A stretch of 64,000 bases of DNA from Thermohalobaculum sp039513195 (GCA_039513195.1 JBCCRM010000012.1:70701-134700), one strand, 5' to 3'; numbered from the stretch's first letter, positions 50,242-58,138 are shown. Made by a program: numbers and translations. Notes: generated from the letters alone by a model not told the origin.

Positions 50242-50925
50242 TCACCACGCGTCGTCGACATCGAAATTGTAAAGCGCTCGGGCCGAGCCATAGCGGCGAA
50301 AGGCGCCTGGGTCCGCCTCGATCCCCGCGCGGTCCAACAGCCCCGCCACCTCGGCGAGAGAGGCGTCGTCCATCTCCTTCTCCACGCAGTCGGCGCCCAG
50401 GCTTTTGACACTGCCCCGCACATAGAGACGCGCCTCGTAGATCGAGTCCCCCAGCGCATCGCCCGCATCGCCACAGACCACCATGACGCCCGCCTGCGCC
50501 ATGAAGGCCGACATCGCGCCCACGGAGCCGCCGACCACGATCTCCGCCCCCTTGAGCGAGATGCCGCAGCGGGCGGAGGCATCGCCATGGACCACCAGCA
50601 AACCGCCATGGGCCGTCGCGCCCGCCGATTGACTGACCCCGCCATGCACCCGCACGGTGCCGGACATCATGTTCTCGGCGATACCGGTGCCGGCATTCCC
50701 CTCGACCATGACGGTCGCGCGCTGGTTCATCCCCGCGCAGTAATAGCCCGCATGGCCCTTGACGGTGACATCGATGGGGTTCTCTAGCCCACATGCCAGG
50801 TTGTGCGCACCATTCGGGTTCAGCACCTCGAAGCTGCCGCAGGTAGCCTCGCGCAGCGACCGGTTGACCGCCCGCTTGCCCAAGGCGTCGAGATCCAGCG
50901 CGGCATTCGTCAGCACTTGGTTCAT
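50242..50925 (-). CDS. mgsB: GXGXG-domain glutamate synthase subunit (MgsB/GlxC type)
   Basis: A 227-residue protein with the right-handed beta-helix GXGXG domain found at the C-terminus of glutamate synthase. Repeats are visible as VTVKGHAGYYCAGMNQ, VMVEGNAGTGIAENM, VRVHGGVSQSAGATAHGGLLVVHGDASARCG and VVGGSVGAMSAFMAQAG. It is a structural subunit between the amidotransferase and FMN parts. The start overlaps the mgsA stop by four bases. Confidence 0.86.
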   Translation of the reverse strand: MNQVLTNAALDLDALGKRAVNRSLREATCGSFEVLNPNGAHNLACGLENPIDVTVKGHAGYYCAGMNQRATVMVEGNAGTGIAENMMSGTVRVHGGVSQSAGATAHGGLLVVHGDASARCGISLKGAEIVVGGSVGAMSAFMAQAGVMVVCGDAGDALGDSIYEARLYVRGSVKSLGADCVEKEMDDASLAEVAGLLDRAGIEADPGAFRRYGSARALYNFDVDDAW

Positions 50926-51818
50926 GCGGCCTTCCCCCAGCTATAGGGCTCGCCGGGGGCAGGCTCCCAAATCGCGGCATGCTCCACGCCGGGCAGGACC
51001 GCGATGGACCGAAACTCCGACGACATGGCGACCCAATCCTCGGTCTCGGCCATCACCGCCGGCTTGCAGGCAATCGGGTCGCGCAGTACCGCAAACCCGT
51101 CTGCGGTACCGATGGCGAAGGTGAAGAACCCGTCCAGCGTCTGCAACGAGGCGCGCAACGCGTCGGCCAGCGTGTCCCCCTGCCGCATCCGGCTGGCGAG
51201 AAAGCCCGCGGCGACCTCGCTGTCATTCTCGGTCTGAAACCGCTCGCCGCCTGCGGTCAGGCGTCGGCGCAAACGGTTGTGGTTGGAGAGGGAGCCGTTG
51301 TGGACCAGGCAAGTGTCGGCGCCGGTCGAAAACGGATGCGACCCGGCAGTGGTCACCGCGCTCTCGGTCGCCATCCGGGTATGGCCGATGGCATGGGTGC
51401 CATGGCGACCAGGCAAACCGAAACGGTCCATCACCGCATCCGGATCGCCGACGCCCTTATAGACCTCGATCGATCGGCCAAGGGACAGAACCGTCACCTC
51501 AGGCGCATTGTCGATCAGCCAGCGCCGGGCCACCTCGCCATCGCCATCGACCCGCAGGACGGCGTGGTCGTGCAGCGGCGTCGCCTCGGCCCCGCCGCCG
51601 GTGGCTGCGGACACGCGCACTGCCAGGGCCGTCCAATCGACGGCGCCGGTTTTGTCCAAAAGAACCAGCTTTGCCGCCTCTTCCGCACCGCTATAGACCG
51701 CAAAACCGGCGCTATCCGGACCGCGTCCCCGCATCTCATGCAGCATCAGGGCGGTCAGCCGACCAAGATCTTCCGACAGCCCATCGTTCTTGAGATAAAG
51801 GCCGACAATCCCGCACAT
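50922..51818 (-). CDS. mgsA: Class II glutamine amidotransferase subunit (MgsA/GlxB type)
   Basis: A 298-residue Ntn-type amidotransferase. Removal of Met1 exposes the nucleophile Cys2 (MCGIVGLYL). HEMRGRGPDSAGFAVY, GHTRMATESAVTTAGSHPF, VHNGSLSNHNRLRR and ENDSEVAAGF line the glutamine pocket. It frees ammonia or an alkylamine from a gamma-glutamyl donor and passes it to MgsC. It opens the mgsABC operon; an AT-rich motif about 63 bp upstream recurs upstream of the XRE regulator gene. Confidence 0.87.
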   Translation of the reverse strand: MCGIVGLYLKNDGLSEDLGRLTALMLHEMRGRGPDSAGFAVYSGAEEAAKLVLLDKTGAVDWTALAVRVSAATGGGAEATPLHDHAVLRVDGDGEVARRWLIDNAPEVTVLSLGRSIEVYKGVGDPDAVMDRFGLPGRHGTHAIGHTRMATESAVTTAGSHPFSTGADTCLVHNGSLSNHNRLRRRLTAGGERFQTENDSEVAAGFLASRMRQGDTLADALRASLQTLDGFFTFAIGTADGFAVLRDPIACKPAVMAETEDWVAMSSEFRSIAVLPGVEHAAIWEPAPGEPYSWGKAA

Positions 51819-51880
51819 TCGCCAGCACCCTTCGATTGATCACCGGACGTTAGGCGGTGCGGATCGCCCTCCACAAGAAA

Positions 51881-51900
51881 AATTTTTTATTCAAGGTAAA
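51881..51900 (-). promoter_or_regulatory. AT-rich motif upstream of mgsA
   Basis: The plus-strand sequence AATTTTTTATTCAAGGTAAA lies about 63 bp before the mgsA start and covers the end of the regulator gene. It aligns with the motif at 52571-52590 upstream of that regulator gene, sharing an A-run, a run of at least six T, TA(C/T)T, then AAGG(A/T)AAA. Such AT-rich DNA stands out in this GC-rich genome. A promoter/operator bound by the neighbouring XRE protein is inferred. Confidence 0.5.
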
Positions 51901-52499
51901 CTCATGGCAGAGGCGATGACCGACAAAAACCGGCAGGGCAGTTGCCGCATTTCCAGCGGCCCGTGGGGTGCCTCGGCATCGAAAAACAACGAATCGCCGG
52001 GATAGAGCTCGTAGTCCGTCTCGCCATGGCGGTACACGACTGACCCCTCAATCATATAGATGAACTCGACCCCCTCGTGTTGAAAGATCGGATAGGCATC
52101 GCTGTCGCTGGTCAGGGTGATCATGAACGGCTCGACCTTGACCTTGTTGCGTAGGGACGCCCCCAGCAATTGGTAGATATGACCAGACCGCGACCCTCGG
52201 CGGTCAATGGTCAACCCCTCGCCCGCCCTCACGAAACTCGCGTCGCGCTTTTCGTCGTACTTCGCAAAAAACGAGGCCAGAGGGATGTTTAGCGCCATCG
52301 CCAAGCTTTGAAGCGTATGCAGAGAGGGTGACTTCTGCCCGTTCTCGATCTTCGAAAGCATGCCCACCGACAGCGACGCGGAGCGCGACAGCTCCGCCAT
52401 CGTCATGCCGAGCGCCATGCGGAACAAACGGACCTGCGAGCCGATCCAGACCTCCAAGGCCTTTTCGTGCGGTTGTGGCTCTTCCCGCGTGTGGTCCAC
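51891..52499 (-). CDS. XRE-family regulator with cupin sensor domain
   Basis: A 202-residue transcription regulator. An N-terminal HTH_3 domain (about residues 13-67: IGSQVRLFRMALGMTMAELS, SVGMLSKIENGQKSPSLHTLQSLA) is followed by a C-terminal cupin (about 118-190: HEGVEFIYMIEGSVVYRHG, ELYPGDSLFFDAEAPH), which usually binds a small metabolite. I chose GTG 52499; an ATG at 52562 would add a cysteine-rich stretch and put the start on top of the AT-rich motif. It probably controls mgsABC and perhaps its own gene, since both carry that motif. Confidence 0.88.
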   Translation of the reverse strand: MDHTREEPQPHEKALEVWIGSQVRLFRMALGMTMAELSRSASLSVGMLSKIENGQKSPSLHTLQSLAMALNIPLASFFAKYDEKRDASFVRAGEGLTIDRRGSRSGHIYQLLGASLRNKVKVEPFMITLTSDSDAYPIFQHEGVEFIYMIEGSVVYRHGETDYELYPGDSLFFDAEAPHGPLEMRQLPCRFLSVIASAMSLP

Positions 52500-52909
52500 G
52501 TCCCCATCCCATTCTTTCAGCCTGCAGAAGACCCTGATGGCACAGCAACTCTGCTGCCGCACCTAGGAAATTTTTTTTACTTGAAGGAAAAGCGCAGCCG
52601 CGCTTTGGCCCCTGCACGGTTCCAAAGCGGATAACGGCGATGGCGGATCGGGTGCCGTGATCTGTGACCGCGTCGGCCGAGCATCCGCCCCGCCTTCGAT
52701 AGATCTCCGAAAAGCCACAAGATCTCGGCCGGGCGGCGATAGCCAGGATCGACCCCGACCGAGGTCCGGCCGGTGGCCGCACCAAGCGACCGGAGCCCTT
52801 ATCCCCCACCTCGACCGAGCGGGCCACCCAAAACGGGCGCTGCCCGCAGTTCGGGATCGCCGATCAAGCCAGGCGATGACGACACCGGCGCGGTCTGTTG
52901 CACGCTCCA
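52500..52909. other. Intergenic upstream of the XRE regulator
   Basis: About 410 bp between the cysteine-hydrolase gene and the regulator gene on the same strand. Apart from the AT-rich motif at 52568-52592 I see no ordered element and no supported gene; frames crossing it are low-complexity. The length argues for a separate promoter for the regulator. Confidence 0.45.
52571..52590 (-). promoter_or_regulatory. AT-rich motif upstream of the XRE regulator gene
   Basis: The plus strand reads TTTTTTTTACTTGAAGGAAA, about 72 bp before the chosen regulator start. It resembles the motif at 51881-51900 in front of mgsA in sequence, orientation and distance to the start codon. Autoregulation by the cupin-XRE protein is the simplest reading. 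Confidence 0.45.
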
Positions 52910-53758
52910 TCAGTCCTTTCGACCGTCCGGGAACGTCTTGCCCTTCACCGCGCCAGGCTCGCCGACGACGAAATCGCTCGCGATGTAGGCGACGACCTCG
53001 TCGGCGGTGAGCACCTTGGCGCAGGTCCCGCCCGCGACCTTCAGCGCGATCTCGTGGTTGGCTGTCGCTGTGGCCACCGCGTCGCGCACCACGACCACAT
53101 CATAGCCGCGCGAATTGCCGGCATAGGCGGTACTCAGGATGCACTCGTCGGTCCAAAGCCCGCAGACGACGATGGTGTCGATGTCGTGGGCCTTGAGCTT
53201 TTTGTCGAGATAGGAGTCGCCGTGCTCGTCGAAGGTCCAGAACATGTCCAGATGTTTGCCGTGGTAAAACCAACCGTCGGCCACCTCCTGGTCCGTCGGT
53301 GCGATCTCGGCCATAGGCTCCATACCCGGAGCGCCGCCGAAGACATAGACCGCGTTCTCAGGGCTGTCGGGGTTCAGCCCCCTTGGCCCGTACCAGCGAT
53401 CCATGGTGTTCGATATCCCGTCGTCGAAGCGGCGGGTCCAGGAGCTCCAGGCGATGCAGACGCCGTCATGCTCTGATCGGGCCTCCCGGAACGCGTCCAG
53501 CAGCTTGATGACATTCGGCAGAATGCCGCCGGCATAGGGGCGGTACTCCTCCTGACAGTCATCCATCAAAAGCGCGATCCGCCGCGGGCGGTCTTTCAGC
53601 TCCCAAGACGCCCAGAAGGAAAGCGGCGTGTCGTTGGGACCGCCGGGGGTGCTGCTAAAGTTGGGCATCGGCTGGCGGGCGATGTCCATGTTGCGGTTCT
53701 TGCGCGGCTGCTCAAATCCTTCTTTCAGGGTTAGGATCTTTTGGCCTTCATCTCTCAT
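52910..53758 (-). CDS. Isochorismatase-family cysteine hydrolase
   Basis: A 282-residue amidase-like hydrolase. The catalytic Asp is in LLMDDCQEEY and the nucleophile Cys in VVCGLWTDECILSTAYAGNSRGYDVVVVRDA, the classical end of the fold. The family hydrolyses amides, ureas or N-carbamoyl compounds. The 40-residue N-terminal extension and a long insert (GISNTMDRWYGPRGL) are unusual. It lies between an alpha/beta hydrolase and the regulator in the amine locus, so an amide from amine metabolism is a plausible substrate. Confidence 0.87.
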   Translation of the reverse strand: MRDEGQKILTLKEGFEQPRKNRNMDIARQPMPNFSSTPGGPNDTPLSFWASWELKDRPRRIALLMDDCQEEYRPYAGGILPNVIKLLDAFREARSEHDGVCIAWSSWTRRFDDGISNTMDRWYGPRGLNPDSPENAVYVFGGAPGMEPMAEIAPTDQEVADGWFYHGKHLDMFWTFDEHGDSYLDKKLKAHDIDTIVVCGLWTDECILSTAYAGNSRGYDVVVVRDAVATATANHEIALKVAGGTCAKVLTADEVVAYIASDFVVGEPGAVKGKTFPDGRKD

Positions 53759-53807
53759 GGTGTTGCTCCTCCGAGTTGTGAGACTGTCCCGCCGACCTCT
53801 TATGTCC

Positions 53808-54782
53808 TCAATCGCTCAAGAGAGCGGCGATCACTTCGTTGATGGCATCGGTGTCGACTGCGGATTGCCCAGACCCGGCCATATGGCCCCAATCGGTCTC
53901 CAGATCGCGGTAGGTCGCGCTGCCGATCATCGCCGCCTCGGCCCGGCAATCGGCGGGCGTGAAGTAGAGATCGGTCTCGGCGGTCGTGACCACCGTCTGC
54001 GCCGAGATCCGCCCCAGCGCCCCGGCGAGGTCGCCGCCATCCGCCCCATCGTTGCCGATCCAGGTGCGCCACATGGCGGTGAGATCGCCGGCATCCCGCG
54101 CCATGAACAGCGCGTCCCAATACCGCGCGAGCCAATCGTCGAGATCGGCATAGCCCATCTCGCGATAGCCGCCGCGCTTCAGCCAGGGCTGGGAATAGGC
54201 CCAACCGGCATAGATGCGCCCCGCGGCACGCAGGCCAGCCACCGGCGCCTCGCCGCTGCCGTAGCGGGGGTCGGCCTCCAACGCCGCGAGCAGGCTTTCC
54301 AGGAACACCCGATTATGCGGGGTCGTGCGCGCCGTCCCGCAGATCGCCAAAAGACGCAGGACACGGCCCGGTTCCTCGACCGCCCAGCGATAGGCTTGCT
54401 GCGCCCCCATCGACCAGCCGACCGCAAGCGCAATCGGCGCGTCGCCAAACCGCTCCGCCAGCATCGCCCGCTGCAGCGCGATGTTGTCGGCATGGCCGAC
54501 GGGCGGGAAGTCGAGCCCCAATGCGGTGGTCGATGGCGAGGTCGAGACGCCATTCCCCAGAATGTTCGGCACGACAATGCACCACCGTTCGGGATCCAGC
54601 GCCTTACCGGGCCCGATCAGAAAGGCGTTCTGCTCATGCGTCCCCCCAAAGCGCGTGGGGTAGAGGATTAGATTGTCCCGCGCCTCGTTCAGCTCACCCC
54701 AAACAGCAGTAACCAGCCGGCAGCCCGGCAATCGCCCGCCGCCCGCCAGATCGAGATCGGTGGTGAAGTCTTCCAGCCGCAT
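53808..54782 (-). CDS. Alpha/beta hydrolase of the MetX-like group
   Basis: A 324-residue alpha/beta-hydrolase resembling homoserine O-acetyltransferase-type proteins. The nucleophile Ser is in AVGWSMGAQQAY, the Asp in TTAETDLYF and the His in TDWGHMAG. ILYPTRFGGTH forms the oxyanion region. Members close to MetX transfer acyl groups or act as hydrolases; the MetX lid motifs cannot be judged by eye. It lies 9 bp downstream of the glnT-like gene and 49 bp before the cysteine hydrolase gene. Confidence 0.85.
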   Translation of the reverse strand: MRLEDFTTDLDLAGGGRLPGCRLVTAVWGELNEARDNLILYPTRFGGTHEQNAFLIGPGKALDPERWCIVVPNILGNGVSTSPSTTALGLDFPPVGHADNIALQRAMLAERFGDAPIALAVGWSMGAQQAYRWAVEEPGRVLRLLAICGTARTTPHNRVFLESLLAALEADPRYGSGEAPVAGLRAAGRIYAGWAYSQPWLKRGGYREMGYADLDDWLARYWDALFMARDAGDLTAMWRTWIGNDGADGGDLAGALGRISAQTVVTTAETDLYFTPADCRAEAAMIGSATYRDLETDWGHMAGSGQSAVDTDAINEVIAALLSD

Positions 54783-54791
54783 GGCCCGCCC

Positions 54792-56135
54792 TCAGAACAT
54801 GCGGAGATAGCGCTGCATCTCCCAGTCGGAGACGTGGTTGAGATAGCTCAGCCACTCCTGCTCCTTGTAGTCGACCCAAGCATCGAACATCGCCTCGCCA
54901 AACACGGCCTTGGAGAGGGGGTCCTTCTTGAAGGCCTGCACCGCCTCGTCCAGCGTGCGGGGCAGCATGTCGATCTTGCGCCGGCGGCGTTCGCGCTCCG
55001 AGATCAAATACATGTTGTCGGTGTTCGGGTCGCCGGGGTCGAGGCCCTCGGCAATCCCCTCCAACCCCGCGGCCAGGCACATCGCAGCGCCCAGATAGGG
55101 GTTGCAACCGCTGTCGGCGGCCCGCAGCTCCACACGCCCGCCGCCCTTGGGGATGCGCATCGCATTGGTGCGGTTGTTGTTGCCATAGCAGGCATAGATC
55201 GGCGCCCAGGTGAAACCGGACATCGAGCCCTGCTTGACCAGCCGCTTATAGCTGTTCACCAGCGGCGCGACGGTCGCCATGATCGCCGGCAGGTGGCGCA
55301 GGATCCCGGCCAGGAACTGATAGCCGAGCGGCGACAGCCCGCAGCCTCGCGGATCGTCGGTGGATTTGAAAAGGTTCTCCCCGGTCTTCGCATCGGCCAA
55401 GGACATGTTGAAATGCGCGCCGGACCCGGTCCTCTCGCCGAATGGCTTCGGCATAAAGCAGGCATAGCCACCGTGCTTGCGCGCGATCGCATTCGCCATC
55501 ATCCGCAGCAGCACATAGCGGTCCGACATCGTACGCACATCGGCATAGTCGAAATCGATCTCGACCTGGCCGATCCCGTCCTCGTGGTCGAAGGAATAGA
55601 CATCCCAGCCCAGGGCGTTCATCCCAGCCACCAACTCGCCCAGCCAATCCAGATTGTCGATCAAGCGGGTTGTGTCATAGGCCGGCTTTTCCAGATCCGG
55701 CAGCGGCGAGATCGGCTGCCGCCCGCCGGCCTCGTCGCGGAAGACGAAGAATTCCGCCTCCAGGCCAAGGTTCATCGTGAACCCCATCTCGGCGGCCCGC
55801 GCGACCTGGCGGCCCAGGATCACCCGCGAACAGGCGTCGAAGGGCGCGCCCTCGCACCACAAATCGCAGGAGAAATAGGCCGTGTCGGGCCGGAACGGCA
55901 GGATCGAGACCGAGGCCGGGTCCGGCATGCAGGCGACCTCTTCGTCGTTGATCTCCTGCGGCACACCGTCGAGGGCGGCGCCGGTGAACATCTCGGACCC
56001 GGCCATCATCTGTTCGAAATGGCCGATCGGCACCAGCTTCGACTTCGAAATGCCGTGCATATCGACATAGGAGGCGATGCAGGTGGTCACTCCCTTTTCC
56101 GTCAGCTCGACCTTCAGCGATGCCGTGTCCTTCAT
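54792..56135 (-). CDS. glnT: Type III glutamine synthetase-like ligase (GlnT/GmaS)
   Basis: A 447-residue GlnA-family ligase forming a gamma-glutamyl amide from glutamate, ATP and ammonia or an amine. Metal ligands are visible in GLEAEFFVF (E, E) and FDHEDGIGQVEIDF (E, E), the ATP-site His in GSGAHFNMSL, and the glutamate-site NSYKRL plus NNNRTNAMRIP and VELRAAD. The adenylylation motif NLYDLPPEE is absent, as expected for this branch. The same branch includes gamma-glutamylmethylamide synthetase GmaS, and the mgsABC genes downstream support an amine substrate. GAGGGAG lies 6 bp before the ATG. Confidence 0.86.
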   Translation of the reverse strand: MKDTASLKVELTEKGVTTCIASYVDMHGISKSKLVPIGHFEQMMAGSEMFTGAALDGVPQEINDEEVACMPDPASVSILPFRPDTAYFSCDLWCEGAPFDACSRVILGRQVARAAEMGFTMNLGLEAEFFVFRDEAGGRQPISPLPDLEKPAYDTTRLIDNLDWLGELVAGMNALGWDVYSFDHEDGIGQVEIDFDYADVRTMSDRYVLLRMMANAIARKHGGYACFMPKPFGERTGSGAHFNMSLADAKTGENLFKSTDDPRGCGLSPLGYQFLAGILRHLPAIMATVAPLVNSYKRLVKQGSMSGFTWAPIYACYGNNNRTNAMRIPKGGGRVELRAADSGCNPYLGAAMCLAAGLEGIAEGLDPGDPNTDNMYLISERERRRRKIDMLPRTLDEAVQAFKKDPLSKAVFGEAMFDAWVDYKEQEWLSYLNHVSDWEMQRYLRMF

Positions 56136-56175
56136 TTGCCGCTCCCTCGCATCCCCATTCGCCGTCTAAGAAGAA

Positions 56176-56232
56176 GGGCCGCACGCGGCGGCCCCTCCGG
56201 TCGTTGCATCTCGGGCGGGCTTGCGGCCCGCC
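56176..56232 (-). terminator. Tandem hairpins between small membrane gene and glnT
   Basis: Read on the minus strand, a first stem GGCGGGC-CGCAA-GCCCGCC (56232-56214) is followed by GGGCCGC-CGCGT-GCGGCCC (56194-56176) and then TTCTTCTT. The second has the look of an intrinsic terminator with a T-rich tail. It would uncouple glnT and the hydrolase genes from the amt unit, or attenuate read-through. Confidence 0.5.
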
Positions 56233-56238
56233 GGGGCG

Positions 56239-56400
56239 TCACTTCTTTTCTTTGTGCGCCGCTTCTTCCTGAACAGCGCCCCAGGCGATCGCGCCAAAGC
56301 AGGCGATCACGGCGAGCAGCAGCAACAGCCCGGGGGTCGCCCCCCCGGCGCCGGTGAAAACGGCGCCCGCACCTTCCCAACTGTCGATCGGTGAACCCAT
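56239..56400 (-). CDS. 53-residue membrane protein next to the ammonium channel
   Basis: A small protein with one clear transmembrane helix (about residues 24-43, GLLLLLAVIACFGAIAWGAV), a short Gly-rich N-terminal part (residues 1-22) and a charged C-terminus (EEAAHKEKK). A GAGGAG ribosome-binding site lies 7 bp before the ATG. It begins 30 bp after the amt gene on the same strand, so it is co-transcribed and may be a subunit or modulator of that channel. No family was recognised. Confidence 0.75.
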   Translation of the reverse strand: MGSPIDSWEGAGAVFTGAGGATPGLLLLLAVIACFGAIAWGAVQEEAAHKEKK

Positions 56401-56430
56401 CGGTTTTCTCCTCTGTCTTTCGTTTCGGGG

Positions 56431-57789
56431 TTATTCGGCCGCGGTCGCGACGGGGCCGCCGGAAGGCTCCGGCTTGCCGAACGGGGTGTGCATCCCCTCC
56501 GGATAAGCAGAGATCGGCACTTCGGCGAGGTCCATGCCCAGGATCTCGACATGCTCCGGGATCCGCAGCAGTCCGACCGACTTCAGGATCAGCGACACGA
56601 CATAGCCCGGCACGAAGCCCAACACGGCCATGGCGACGGCGCCGATGATCTGGCCAAGCAGGTTGGTGTCCGGGTAGTCGCCATTCGGGTAGCCAGCGGC
56701 GAAGATCCCGAAGGCGATGACCCCGAAGGCCCCGGCAAAGCCATGGACCGACACCGCGCCGACCGCATCGTCGATCTTAAAGGTGCTCTCCAGCCATTTC
56801 GCACCGATGGGTGCGATGATACCGCCGCACATGCCCAGCAGGAAGGCGAGCGGGGGCCAGTAGACATCGAGGCCGGAGGCTGCCGCAAAGATCCCCGCCA
56901 GCGCGCCCGACATCATCCAGAACGGATCCCGCCCGGCGATCCAGCCGCCGATGATCCCGCCAGAGAAGCACATGACGGTGTTGAAGGCCACGGCCGACAG
57001 GGTCGTCGGGTTGCCAAAGATCGTCGTCCACTGTCCGGTGCCGTTATAGATGATGCAGCCGCCGAGGAAGCCGAAAAAGCCCACGATCAGGACCATCAAC
57101 CCAAAGGTGGCCAGCGGGATGTTGTGCGGCCGGATCTCGTTGGCGGTGCCGTCGGCGTTGAACTTCCCGATCCGCGGGCCGAGATTTATCAGCACGCCCA
57201 GCGCAAAGAACGCGGCAATCATGTGCACGCAACCGGCGGCGCCGAAATCGTGCCAGCCATACTCGGTCAGCAGCCAGCCATCGCCATGCCACGCCCAGGA
57301 GGCGCCGAGGATCCAGACCACCGAGCCGAGCAGGATCGCGAGGATGATGAAACCGGACAGTTTGATCCGCTCGATCACCGCGCCGGAAAAGATCGAGGCC
57401 GTGGTCGCGGCGAAGAGCGTGAAGGCTGCCCAGAAGATGCCCGTGGCGTTGTCCTGCAGGTTCGGGCCCATGGCGTCGGACCAGGGCGCGCCACCGGTTT
57501 CGGCCGTGAAGTCCGGCAGCCCCGCCGGCGATGCCAGGTAGATCCACCAGCCGAAGAAGAAGAAAGTGGGGATCACGAAGGCAAAGGCCAGGATGTTCTT
57601 CATGCCCGAGGCGAGGACGTTCTTTTTGCGCGATGCCCCCATCTCGTAGCCGAGAAAGCCCGCATGGATGATGAACATTAGCGCAGTGCACCACCAGTAA
57701 AAGACTTCCATGTTCACGGAGGTCGACCAGCCGGTCCCCTCCTCCATCGCGGCGACTTTGGCCGCGAGTTCGGCTAGCTGCTCTTCCAT
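56431..57789 (-). CDS. amt: Ammonium/methylammonium channel (Amt family)
   Basis: A 452-residue inner-membrane protein of the Amt/Mep/Rh family with about 11 helices. The conserved pore His pair is visible in HDFGAAGCVHM and GAVSVHGFAG, with the preceding acidic residue HD. Unlike AmtB it has no signal peptide; the first 20 residues form a charged heptad-like helix (MEEQLAELAAKVAAMEEG). The C-terminus is long (residues 405-452) and Pro/Gly-rich. ATG 57789 has GGGGAGC as ribosome-binding site; ATG 57801 is less likely. No glnK follows; the next gene is a 53-residue membrane protein. It may take up ammonium or methylamine for the neighbouring ligases. Confidence 0.92.
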   Translation of the reverse strand: MEEQLAELAAKVAAMEEGTGWSTSVNMEVFYWWCTALMFIIHAGFLGYEMGASRKKNVLASGMKNILAFAFVIPTFFFFGWWIYLASPAGLPDFTAETGGAPWSDAMGPNLQDNATGIFWAAFTLFAATTASIFSGAVIERIKLSGFIILAILLGSVVWILGASWAWHGDGWLLTEYGWHDFGAAGCVHMIAAFFALGVLINLGPRIGKFNADGTANEIRPHNIPLATFGLMVLIVGFFGFLGGCIIYNGTGQWTTIFGNPTTLSAVAFNTVMCFSGGIIGGWIAGRDPFWMMSGALAGIFAAASGLDVYWPPLAFLLGMCGGIIAPIGAKWLESTFKIDDAVGAVSVHGFAGAFGVIAFGIFAAGYPNGDYPDTNLLGQIIGAVAMAVLGFVPGYVVSLILKSVGLLRIPEHVEILGMDLAEVPISAYPEGMHTPFGKPEPSGGPVATAAE

Positions 57790-57804
57790 CGAGCTCCCCA
57801 TCGG

Positions 57805-57830
57805 TTAACCACAGATTTACCTATGGTTAA
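57805..57830. promoter_or_regulatory. Inverted repeat TTAACCA-N12-TGGTTAA upstream of amt
   Basis: Perfect 7-bp arms (57805-57811 and 57824-57830) separated by 12 bp, located 16-41 bp before the amt start codon. The size and dyad symmetry suit a dimeric regulator. It would block or activate amt; the binding protein is unknown. Confidence 0.5.
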
Positions 57831-57933
57831 TCAATTATCACTCTTAGGAAACACAAAAATGTCTATTTCTTAGGACTCTAGATAAACGCTTTTTTTCAAT
57901 GGTTTATACTGTAGGAGCGCGAATTGTCCTGGC

Positions 57934-57960
57934 CAATATGCCTGTTTTTTAGGCATATTG
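57934..57960. promoter_or_regulatory. Perfect 10-bp inverted repeat in the divergent region
   Basis: CAATATGCCT (57934-57943), 7-nt GTTTTTT spacer, AGGCATATTG (57951-57960). It can be an operator for a dimeric regulator acting on both divergent operons, or a hairpin early in one transcript. Confidence 0.5.
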
Positions 57961-58138
57961 ATGACTTCTTATGCATTCTGTGCACAACTATCTTGCTTCA
58001 TGGGACGAAAAACCGCCTAGCCCGACAGCCCGGGGAGGAGACGCGCAGGATCGTTCAACCGGGGCGCTCCCACAGATTTCCTTTTGATCAAAATATTTTT
58101 CTGTGGTGAAAATCCAGCCGAGGGACGGGGGACACCAG

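Larger units (their letters stand above)
57790..58138. other. AT-rich divergent regulatory region amt / GlnA-like genes
   Basis: A 349-bp region separating the two arms of the amine locus. It is far more AT-rich than the rest of the window and contains two inverted repeats (57805-57830 and 57934-57960) and the direct repeat CTTAGGA at 57843-57849 and 57869-57875. No sigma-54 GG-N10-GC type promoter could be seen with confidence. Both divergent promoters must lie here. Confidence 0.6.

Noticed and set aside
54792..56135. Canonical ammonia-assimilating glutamine synthetase (glnA)
   Set aside because: The adenylylation-site motif is absent, glnB is not adjacent and the context is mgsABC; a type III/GmaS-like role fits better.
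48894..57789. Complete N-methylglutamate pathway for methylamine
   Set aside because: The mgdABCD dehydrogenase genes are not present in the window, and three ligases plus a P450 are not explained by that pathway alone.
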